NCBI GenBank assembly: GCA_048550535.1
Contig: JBLYYN010000089.1
Coordinates: 1 to 14,685 of the forward strand
From: CBDULX01 sp048550535
GTDB lineage: Bacteria > Pseudomonadota > Gammaproteobacteria > SZUA-229
Reading direction: 5' to 3'
DNA: 14,685 nucleotides
Every line of letters begins with the position of its first letter. The stretch's first letter is position 1. Below the pieces are notes generated by a model that saw nothing but the letters and a program-made list of their open reading frames with translations, was not told the DNA's origin and made no database searches. The translations under genes were made by a program, and so were the position numbers. This document shows, piece after piece, positions 8,599 to 14,447 of this stretch.

Positions 8599-9231
8599 AT
8601 GCTATCCGCCCATATTAAAACAAGTATAATATTTGTTGGCTATATGATTTTAACAGGATGCGCCACATCAAATATTAACAAAGAATTTGACTTCATTGAA
8701 AACAGTCAAACAGGAGTTGTTATAGGCTCTTTGACACAGGATGTATCTGGCTCAGCTTATGCACGTTATTATATGCAGTCTGTTACAGACAGCTCGAAAC
8801 CTATAACATTGCATTCAAGGCAGCAAAATCTTTCTGGGCTTATGCCCGGTTTTGTAAAGAGCGAATTCATTGGAATGGATGGCAGGCTGTTTACAATAGA
8901 ACTGGTAGAAGGTGAATATAAATTTACACACTGGGATGTAAATAGTGGTAGCACTAATTATTTTCCTGTTAAACTGCCGACCAGCTTGAAGTTCGAGGTG
9001 ACAGCAGGCGAAATAGTATATTTAGGTAATATCCACATGCGTTTGATAGATGATGGAATGTTGCCATATATTAGTAATAAATCTGAAAGAGATATTGCCT
9101 TATTTAAACAAAAATATCCAAAATTAACCGATCATACAATACAAATAAGACCCTTAGCCCAAGGCCTATGGCATTCTGAATCAGACATTAATGATAACCT
9201 ACCAATAGGAGAAAAGCCTCGGTTTAAATAA
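8599..9231 (+). CDS. Hypothetical outer-membrane-type lipoprotein
   Basis: This 210-residue protein begins with a lipoprotein signal peptide: a hydrophobic stretch after Lys7 and lipobox LTGC at residues 18-21, with Cys21 as the expected lipidation site. The residue after it is Ala, not Asp, so transport to the outer membrane is expected. The mature part is rich in predicted beta strands: TGVVIGSLTQ, LFTIELVEGEYKF, LKFEVTAGEIVYLGNIHM, then ERDIALFKQKYPKL near the end. This resembles small beta-sandwich lipoproteins with a 'G-E-Y ... F-V-AGE-YLGN' pattern, but I cannot name a family. An in-frame GTG lies at 8581; the ATG at 8599 is preferred because AGGAAG (8589-8594) sits 4 nt before it. It follows the DUF2235 hydrolase, so an immunity or partner role is possible but speculative. 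Base composition is A+T-rich. Confidence 0.8.
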   Translation: MLSAHIKTSIIFVGYMILTGCATSNINKEFDFIENSQTGVVIGSLTQDVSGSAYARYYMQSVTDSSKPITLHSRQQNLSGLMPGFVKSEFIGMDGRLFTIELVEGEYKFTHWDVNSGSTNYFPVKLPTSLKFEVTAGEIVYLGNIHMRLIDDGMLPYISNKSERDIALFKQKYPKLTDHTIQIRPLAQGLWHSESDINDNLPIGEKPRFK

Positions 9232-9304
9232 GAAGCTCAGCGACAAAAAAGTATATCGTAGAATATTTATTTTGATTGTATTTAACCAGAAGCATTAACC
9301 AATA

Positions 9305-9313
9305 CCCCCCCCC
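9305..9313 (+). repeat. Homopolymeric C9 tract in the leader of the MBL-fold gene
   Basis: Nine consecutive C residues lie 18 nt before the ATG at 9332 and 7 nt before its AGGAG ribosome binding site, in otherwise A+T-rich DNA. Runs of this length are prone to slippage during replication. A change in length would alter the leader or promoter spacing, not the reading frame. No convincing promoter boxes are seen around it. Confidence 0.8.
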
Positions 9314-9331
9314 ACAACAGAGGAGTTTAAA

Positions 9332-10312
9332 ATGACCACGATATCTCTATTCCAACTTAAACGATGCACAATATTGGCAATCTTATTGTCTTTTGTTTCA
9401 AGCCCTGTATTTGCTAGCAATGTAAAGGTAACACCACTGGGTAGTCACGACGGCGAGTTTTGTGCTCGTGATCGTGCCTTGATTTTTGAAGATCCAGACG
9501 GTACGCGACTGCTTTATGACGCGGGTCAAACCGTTGCCGGTGCAACCGATAATCGCCTGGGTACGATCGACGGGGTGCTGGTTAGCCACATGCACGGTGA
9601 CCATGTTGGCAACCAGCATATAAACGCTGTTAACGAAGGTGAATGTGGTCAACCTGCAACCACCGTTAATGCCTTACCCAATACCAGCAGTGTCAATATT
9701 GCATTGGCTAAACAAGCCAAAATCATTACAGGCAGTGAAATGCCCAAGTTTTTTGCGGGTAAACTTATGGCATCAGGTGGTGACCCAAAAGCATCACAGT
9801 TAGTTCGTTTTGGCGGTTCGCTCAAACTCGGGGGCGTGACTATCACCACGGTGCCTGCGGTGCATTCTAATGGAGTTGCCGGTGATATGATTGGTGGTGA
9901 TCTGGGTGACATGATGAATGTTGCAGGCTTGACGGCTTACGTGGGCCCGCCGACGGGTTATGTTTTGACTTTTTCCAATGGTCTGGTGGCTTATCTTTCT
10001 GGTGATACTGGGATCACTGCCGAACAGGATGCTGTGGTACGACAGCACTATGGGGCAAAATTAGTGGTAATGAATATTGGAGATACCTATACCACGGGCC
10101 CAGTAGAAGCGGCTTATGTGGTGAATGAGTTGATCAAACCCAAAGCCGTGATCGCTTCTCATGCGAATGAAGCAGCAACCAAAGCAGGGAAAGTTATTAA
10201 GGGCACTCGTACGGATATTTTTATGCGGGCCACTAAGGTGCCTGTGCATTTACCCCTGAGTGGGCGCACTATGGAATTTAATAGCCGTGGCAAATGTGTA
10301 AAGGGCTGTTAG
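9332..10312 (+). CDS. Exported metallo-beta-lactamase-fold hydrolase (UlaG-like/COG2220-type)
   Basis: This 326-residue protein has a clear Sec signal peptide (Lys10-Arg11, hydrophobic core, VFA-SN cleavage near residue 28), so the mature enzyme is periplasmic or secreted. The metal site of the MBL fold is visible: SHMHGDHVG gives HxHxDH at residues 86-91, PAVHSNG gives His178, YLSGDTG gives Asp225, and IASHANEA gives His277. TTGPVEAA followed by a KPKAVI strand before His277 resembles the UlaG/beta-lactamase-superfamily-L arrangement rather than true beta-lactamases, glyoxalase II or RNase Z. The substrate cannot be read from the sequence. The ATG at 9332 has AGGAG 6 nt upstream (9321-9325). 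The gene stands alone, with about 100 bp on each side, and looks richer in G+C than the preceding lipoprotein gene, hinting at a different origin. Confidence 0.9.
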   Translation: MTTISLFQLKRCTILAILLSFVSSPVFASNVKVTPLGSHDGEFCARDRALIFEDPDGTRLLYDAGQTVAGATDNRLGTIDGVLVSHMHGDHVGNQHINAVNEGECGQPATTVNALPNTSSVNIALAKQAKIITGSEMPKFFAGKLMASGGDPKASQLVRFGGSLKLGGVTITTVPAVHSNGVAGDMIGGDLGDMMNVAGLTAYVGPPTGYVLTFSNGLVAYLSGDTGITAEQDAVVRQHYGAKLVVMNIGDTYTTGPVEAAYVVNELIKPKAVIASHANEAATKAGKVIKGTRTDIFMRATKVPVHLPLSGRTMEFNSRGKCVKGC

Positions 10313-10343
10313 CATCAACTAATAACATAAAGTAGACTTTGTG

Positions 10344-10378
10344 TATGTCATTCCGACCACTTTGGCCGGGATGACATA
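10344..10378. repeat. 35-nt imperfect palindrome resembling dispersed GTCATTCC...GGAATGAC repeats
   Basis: TATGTCATTCCGACCA (10344-10359) pairs with TGGCCGGGATGACATA (10363-10378): 14 Watson-Crick pairs, one T-G wobble and one A-C mismatch, closed by a 3-nt loop. No T run follows on either side, so it is a weak intrinsic-terminator candidate. The outer arms match the TGTCATTCC/GGAATGACA class of palindromes scattered between genes in many proteobacteria. It separates the MBL gene from the next operon. Confidence 0.75.
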
Positions 10379-10413
10379 TCATCAATGAATCAGAGTTTCC
10401 AAAGGCATAAAAT

Positions 10414-10974
10414 ATGATGGAAGATTCTCGCCCTAAAACACCAGTCATGTTCAGTGTTTTCGTATTGATTTATTTTGTCATCTTAATTGCTGCTTCTATA
10501 TGGATATGTCAGTCAGAAGAGTTTCCTGACAGTCATGATGATGAATATGTTCAAGCACACGATGTTAAACATTCAGATATTAGCAATGTTCTGGTCGATC
10601 AGCTAAAAGAGAATAAGAAAGGGTATTTAAATAACGTATGGACCACATTAGGTACTATTATTGCGGCCATTGGAATGGTGCTGGGCTCGACTAAGTTCCA
10701 GAGGATATTACAGTCAGATAAATTATCCATTCCGGTTGTTCAATTGATACTCATTATCCTCTATGGATTGCATGGCTATGCCTATATGCTCTATCAGGGT
10801 GGCAACATTGAGCTTATGCAGAAACTGGAGTCTGTGGCGGGTTCTATATACTATTATCGAAGCTACATGATTCAAGACATAGAAGTTATATTTAATTTAT
10901 TATTTGACACCGTATTATTCATACTCCTGGCATATATCATTGGCCGTATTAAGGATATTGAGGTGGATGGATGA
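10414..10974 (+). CDS. Hypothetical four-helix membrane protein
   Basis: This 186-residue protein has four predicted membrane helices: residues ~11-32, ~76-92, ~105-125 and ~157-181. Between the first two lies an acidic, histidine-containing loop (residues ~33-70, with SHDDEYVQAHDVKHSD), likely periplasmic if the short basic N terminus is cytoplasmic. The ATG at 10414 follows AAAGG (10401-10405) with 8 nt between; a second ATG at 10417 is also possible. It overlaps the next gene by 4 nt (ATGA at 10971-10974), which indicates translational coupling to the lipoprotein hydrolase and suggests that the two act together. I do not recognise the family, and no catalytic motif is visible. Confidence 0.78.
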   Translation: MMEDSRPKTPVMFSVFVLIYFVILIAASIWICQSEEFPDSHDDEYVQAHDVKHSDISNVLVDQLKENKKGYLNNVWTTLGTIIAAIGMVLGSTKFQRILQSDKLSIPVVQLILIILYGLHGYAYMLYQGGNIELMQKLESVAGSIYYYRSYMIQDIEVIFNLLFDTVLFILLAYIIGRIKDIEVDG

Positions 10975-12308
10975 ATCAAGCACATTGGCTATTGCTGCTT
11001 GTGGTTTTTGCATCGGGATGTGCGAGCACTGGAGCATCGAGGTTTCAACCCGTTTCAGATTATCAGATGCTTGATATTCATAAAAATGTCAGTTATGAGC
11101 AATACCAGCAGCAGGTGACTAAAGCACTTGAGCAAAACTGGACCGAACTATCGATGCCTGATGCCGATTACCCATGGCTTGGTCGATCACAGGTTCATGA
11201 GTTGGTAGAAGCACACACACCTACCAACAACAAAGCGAAAGGCTGCAAGTCTGGACAACAAAAACCCAGGGCAATGTTACTGGTCCATGGTCTTTATGAT
11301 TCTCCACGTGTGATGAGGGATCTGGAAGAATACTTTAACAACAGATGTTTTCATACTCGTTCCATATTACTGCCTGGACATGGTACGCGCCCCGGTAGTC
11401 TACTGAATATCAGTTACCAGGCATGGAACTCTGTGGTCGAACATGCTATTGAGCAGTTTAGCAAAGAGAATAAAGGTGATATTTATATTACTGGCTTCTC
11501 GACCGGTGGTGCACTGGCAATAAAGAATGCCTTAGACCATAAGGATAAAGTCAAGGGAGTGTTCTTATTCGCACCTGCTTTAAAAGTAAAATATGGCCTT
11601 GCCAGCATGCTTGATAAGCTGGGCATGGATTGGGTGCCTTTTCAGATATTTGGCGATACAGATTTAATTAAATACGAGTCGATGACCCTGGATTCGGTGA
11701 TAGCAGTGGGCAAACTGGCTGATGAAGTCAGAACCAGGCTGAATAACGAGAATACCCAAATAGATATTCCTGTCATGCTTGTTATAGCGAAAAATGACTA
11801 CACCATAAAAACAGATACCGCCATCCAGTTATATGAACAGGGAAAATTCGGCAACAAATCAGACATGCTGATTTACGCCCCCATCATGGTGGGTGATAAG
11901 TGTGTTAAAGGACTGCTCCAGGGAGATGCGGCAAGTATGCCCAAAATACCGACTTATATGAGCAGTTGTTTCGTTCATCGTGAAGCCGGAAATGAGTACA
12001 TGATTGCCGATTATTCGCACATGGCGCTCAGCCTGAAATCGACCGATGCGCATTACGGCCTGCAAGGCGATTACAAGTATTGCACCCAGTATTTTCACAA
12101 CGAGGAACTGGAAACTCAGTGTAAGTGCAAGGGTAACAGCATCTCGGATATTTGCTTTGGAGAGCGTAAAGTTTTTGGCTCACATGAATACCCGCAGTGT
12201 AATAAACCTGGCTTGATAGTGAGGCGTCTTACCAGTAATCCACAATTCCAGCAAATGATCCAGTATCTGGATCAGTTTATCAGGCGATATATAGATAAAA
12301 ACATTTAA
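10971..12308 (+). CDS. Lipoprotein alpha/beta hydrolase with cysteine-rich C-terminal part
   Basis: This 445-residue predicted serine hydrolase is anchored in the envelope. Its signal peptide ends in lipobox ASGC, with Cys17 as lipidation site and Ala at +2, so the outer membrane is expected. The alpha/beta hydrolase core runs from ~98: MLLVHGLYDSP (oxyanion-hole HG at 106-107), LLPGHGTRPG (~133-142), nucleophile elbow GFSTGG with Ser177, VIAKNDY with Asp276, and ADYSHMALS with His350, a plausible triad. After the acid the chain is longer than in common monoacylglycerol-lipase-like proteins and holds many cysteines (311, 333, 371, 384, 386, 395, 410; also 91 and 126), as expected for a disulfide-bonded periplasmic protein. 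The gene overlaps the upstream membrane-protein gene by 4 nt. The substrate is unknown; lipid or ester hydrolysis is the family expectation. Confidence 0.85.
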   Translation: MNQAHWLLLLVVFASGCASTGASRFQPVSDYQMLDIHKNVSYEQYQQQVTKALEQNWTELSMPDADYPWLGRSQVHELVEAHTPTNNKAKGCKSGQQKPRAMLLVHGLYDSPRVMRDLEEYFNNRCFHTRSILLPGHGTRPGSLLNISYQAWNSVVEHAIEQFSKENKGDIYITGFSTGGALAIKNALDHKDKVKGVFLFAPALKVKYGLASMLDKLGMDWVPFQIFGDTDLIKYESMTLDSVIAVGKLADEVRTRLNNENTQIDIPVMLVIAKNDYTIKTDTAIQLYEQGKFGNKSDMLIYAPIMVGDKCVKGLLQGDAASMPKIPTYMSSCFVHREAGNEYMIADYSHMALSLKSTDAHYGLQGDYKYCTQYFHNEELETQCKCKGNSISDICFGERKVFGSHEYPQCNKPGLIVRRLTSNPQFQQMIQYLDQFIRRYIDKNI

Positions 12309-12362
12309 CAAACAAAAAACTAAGTATCATTAGTAGCAGAACACAGTTTTCGATAATATGAG

Positions 12363-12374
12363 CCACAGTTGTGG
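12363..12374 (+). other. Small hairpin CCAC-AGTT-GTGG
   Basis: CCAC (12363-12366) and GTGG (12371-12374) pair around AGTT, with further A-T and wobble pairing possible outside. It lies 6 nt before the larger stem-loop, making a two-hairpin array after the lipoprotein hydrolase gene. Confidence 0.5.
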
Positions 12375-12380
12375 TTAGGT

Positions 12381-12417
12381 AGCCTCTGATCAAGCATCAT
12401 ATACTTGATCAGAGGCT
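12381..12417 (+). terminator. Perfect 14-bp stem-loop between the hydrolase and flavin-reductase genes
   Basis: AGCCTCTGATCAAG (12381-12394) and CTTGATCAGAGGCT (12404-12417) are exact reverse complements around a 9-nt loop (CATCATATA). The position, 72 nt after the stop at 12308, fits a transcript end or a 3'-stabilising hairpin in either direction. No T run follows (CTCCCAAGAACCC), so it is not a textbook intrinsic terminator. A DNA-binding dyad is the alternative, because it lies about 36 bp before the next start. Confidence 0.5.
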
Positions 12418-12452
12418 CCCAAGAACCCATTTATCTCCGGTATGGTAAACAC

Positions 12453-13058
12453 ATGATCATCGACCCATCTGAACTCGATACAAATTCTGTATACAAACTG
12501 CTGGTGGGGGCCGTTGTTCCCCGTCCTATCGCCTGGGTTTCTTCACGTAGTCGCGACGGTGTGCTTAATCTGGCACCGTTCAGTTTTTTCACTGTGGCAT
12601 CGCGCGAACCACCGATGCTGGCTATTTCCATCGGCCCCCGTACCGGGGGTGAAGACTACGCCAAAGACACCCTGAGCAACCTGCGCGAAACTCAGGAATT
12701 TGTCATCAATACGGTGTCGCTGACTCTGGCCAATGCCATGTATGAAACCGCAGTCAACTATCCCCCGGAAGTGGACGAGTTTGTCCGCGCGGGTGTAACG
12801 CCTGCTCCCTGCGAATTTATCGACACACCACGGGTGGCCGAAGCCAGCATCAGTATGGAATGTAGCGTCGAACACATGCTGCGACTGGGCAGTGACTATC
12901 TGGTGATTGGTCGCATGCATCGTTATCACGTTGAGGATGCCCTGATCGATAATGGCCGTATTGATTTACTGGCACTGGAGCCACTGGGCCGTATGGCAGG
13001 TAATTTTACCAAGATTGAAACCCTGTTTGATTTACCGCTGAACGAAGCTGAGCAATAA
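12453..13058 (+). CDS. Flavin reductase-like FMN-binding split-barrel protein
   Basis: This 201-residue cytosolic protein matches the flavin-reductase-like domain (COG1853/DIM6-NTAB type), which binds FMN and often reduces flavin with NAD(P)H. Characteristic are GAVVPRPIAWVSS (residues ~19-31), GVLNLAPFSFFTVAS (~36-50), PPMLAISIG (~53-61), KDTLSNLRETQEFVINTVS (~71-89) and LLALEPLGRMAGNFTKI near the end. The frame is open upstream to a TTG at 12405, but that codon lies inside the stem-loop arm and has no ribosome binding site, so I choose the ATG at 12453, which starts the family's usual MIIDPSEL-type N terminus. Even there the ribosome binding site is weak. Base composition is richer in G+C than the genes before it. 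The gene appears monocistronic; physiological partner and substrate are unknown. Confidence 0.9.
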   Translation: MIIDPSELDTNSVYKLLVGAVVPRPIAWVSSRSRDGVLNLAPFSFFTVASREPPMLAISIGPRTGGEDYAKDTLSNLRETQEFVINTVSLTLANAMYETAVNYPPEVDEFVRAGVTPAPCEFIDTPRVAEASISMECSVEHMLRLGSDYLVIGRMHRYHVEDALIDNGRIDLLALEPLGRMAGNFTKIETLFDLPLNEAEQ

Positions 13059-13087
13059 AAATCGGAGTGAGCAGCTTTTGCATTTAC

Positions 13088-13093
13088 TATAAT
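13088..13093 (+). promoter_or_regulatory. TATAAT -10 box before the TPR-AAA+ gene
   Basis: A perfect TATAAT lies 79 nt before the ATG at 13173. No acceptable -35 box is found 16-18 bp upstream (the sequence there is GAGTGA) and there is no TGn extension, so an activator would be needed if it is used. The predicted transcription start (~13100) falls in the first of the two tandem hairpin repeats. Confidence 0.35.
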
Positions 13094-13094
13094 T

Positions 13095-13149
13095 ACAGGC
13101 TTTTCTTATTCAGCTTGTTGTATTTTCAGGCCTTGCTTATTCAGCCTGA
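13095..13149 (+). repeat. Two tandem hairpin-forming repeats, 31-bp period
   Basis: Core units at 13096-13117 and 13127-13148 match at 19 of 22 positions and share CTTATTCAGC. Each is also an inverted repeat: ACAGGC...GCTTGT (13095-13100/13113-13118, one G-T wobble) and TCAGGC...GCCTGA (13126-13131/13144-13149, perfect), each around a 12-nt loop. The outermost pair is A-T in one and T-A in the other, so pairing is kept although the bases differ. They lie in the presumed leader or operator of the AAA+ gene. Confidence 0.75.
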
Positions 13150-13172
13150 TGACATAAAGGACCTGGTTATTT

Positions 13173-14447
13173 ATGACTACAGACAGTGTAATAGAAGCCC
13201 TGCTTGCGGCACTTGAGCAAAATCCTGAGGATTTAGGAATGCGCCTTCATATGGCCGAATTAATGTTAAGCATGGGTGATTATGAGAATGCTGCAACACA
13301 CTATGGTGTGATCCTGCATACAGAGCCGGCTAACATTAGCGCCTTAAAAGGTGCGGCTGAAGCCGCCTCAAAATCAGGGGATAATACTAAGGCCAAGGCT
13401 TATCAGCAGCTATTGAGTGCCCTGGGTTCATACTCATCAGCTGAGTCAAATGTGACATCTTTACCGACTTCGGAAAAATCTCTCGATAGTTCAACGGACT
13501 CATTAAAACAACACAAGCAGCAAGCGACTAAATTAAAAGCGGTGGATGAATCAAACAAGGTAACCATTGGGCCCTGGGAAGATTTTGAAGCTGCGATTAC
13601 GCTTGATGATGTCGGCGGTATGGTGGAGGTTAAAAAACGTCTACACATGGCTTTTCTTGCACCATTAAAAAACCCAGAAGTTATGAAGCTATATGGCAAG
13701 AGCCTGAAAGGCGGCTTGTTGTTATACGGTCCACCGGGTTGTGGTAAAACCTTTATCGCCCGTGCTTTGGCGGGTGAGTTAGGCGCTACATTTATGTCGG
13801 TGGGTTTGTCTGATGTGCTGGATATGTGGTTGGGTGAAAGCGAAAGAAAACTGCATGAAATATTTGAAACGGCTCGGCGTAAAGCTCCCACCGTGTTATT
13901 TTTTGATGAGATAGATGCGCTGGGTCAAAAACGCAGTCAGATGAAAAACTCCGGTGGCCGAACGCTGGTTAATCAATTGCTGGCTGAAATGGACAGTGTG
14001 GGCAGTGATAATAAAAATGTATTTATTTTGGGCGCCACTAATCATCCCTGGGATGTGGATACGGCATTGCGTCGTCCCGGACGTTTTGATCGTACCGTAC
14101 TGGTATTACCCCCTGATATTGAAGCAGGTATTTCCATCCTTGAATACCATTTACGTGATCGTCCGCTAGCGGAGCTGGATCTGCTACAGATTGCGCAAGC
14201 AACGCAGCAGTTTTCCGGTGCCGATCTGGCCTATTTGTGTGAAACGGCCGCGGAATATGCCATGCATGATTCCATCGAGACCGGTAATGTCAGGCCGATT
14301 AACATGGACGATATAAAAAAAGCCGTGGCTGATATTCAGCCCAGTACGCGCCCCTGGTTTGAGACGGCAAAAAACTATGCCATGTTTGCCAATGAAGGTG
14401 GGGTATATGATGATCTGCTAGATTACTTGCGGAATCACAAGTTATGA
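13173..14447 (+). CDS. TPR-AAA+ ATPase of the classic (katanin/Vps4/Cdc48-like) clade
   Basis: This 424-residue protein joins N-terminal TPR-like helices (residues ~5-85, with LHMAELMLSMGDYENAATHY and a following ALKGAAEAA helix), a Ser/Gln/Lys-rich linker (~86-135), and one AAA+ module. Seen directly: DDVGGMVEVKKRL (~145-157), Walker A GPPGCGKT (186-193), pore-loop-1 motif MWLG with Trp219, Walker B VLFFDEID (241-248, Asp245/Glu246), sensor-1 Asn290 in GATNHPWD, and the arginine-finger region RRPGRFD (300-306), then the helical lid (QFSGADLAYLCETA, ~346-359). With a pore aromatic and all ATPase residues, it should form a hexameric ring that threads or remodels proteins. It lacks FtsH's membrane and protease parts and Clp domains. 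AAGGA (13157-13161) lies 11 nt before the ATG. It overlaps a second TPR gene by 4 nt. The TPR part probably recruits substrate or partner. Confidence 0.9.
   Translation: MTTDSVIEALLAALEQNPEDLGMRLHMAELMLSMGDYENAATHYGVILHTEPANISALKGAAEAASKSGDNTKAKAYQQLLSALGSYSSAESNVTSLPTSEKSLDSSTDSLKQHKQQATKLKAVDESNKVTIGPWEDFEAAITLDDVGGMVEVKKRLHMAFLAPLKNPEVMKLYGKSLKGGLLLYGPPGCGKTFIARALAGELGATFMSVGLSDVLDMWLGESERKLHEIFETARRKAPTVLFFDEIDALGQKRSQMKNSGGRTLVNQLLAEMDSVGSDNKNVFILGATNHPWDVDTALRRPGRFDRTVLVLPPDIEAGISILEYHLRDRPLAELDLLQIAQATQQFSGADLAYLCETAAEYAMHDSIETGNVRPINMDDIKKAVADIQPSTRPWFETAKNYAMFANEGGVYDDLLDYLRNHKL

Noticed and set aside
9272..9300. TTGATT-based promoter before the MBL gene
   Set aside because: No acceptable -10 box lies 16-18 bp downstream (sequences there are ATTAAC/TTAACC/TAACCA), so I did not list a promoter.
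12405..12452. Upstream in-frame extension of the flavin-reductase gene from a TTG
   Set aside because: The TTG lies in the 3' arm of the perfect stem-loop, the added 16 residues are unlike the family N terminus, and no Shine-Dalgarno is present.
13045..13077. AAGCTG...CAGCTT inverted repeat followed by TT at the end of the flavin-reductase gene
   Set aside because: Six pairs around a loop of more than 20 nt that includes the stop codon is too weak to call a terminator.
13095..13149. CRISPR-like array reading of the two tandem repeats
   Set aside because: Only two units exist, 19/22 identical, with 9 nt between cores; there are no unique spacers of normal length and no cas genes nearby.
13403..13891. 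Antisense open frame of 162 codons opposite the AAA+ gene
   Set aside because: It runs opposite an intact, motif-rich AAA+ coding sequence and its translation has no recognisable domain, so it is a shadow of the real frame. Other antisense frames in the window were dismissed on the same ground.
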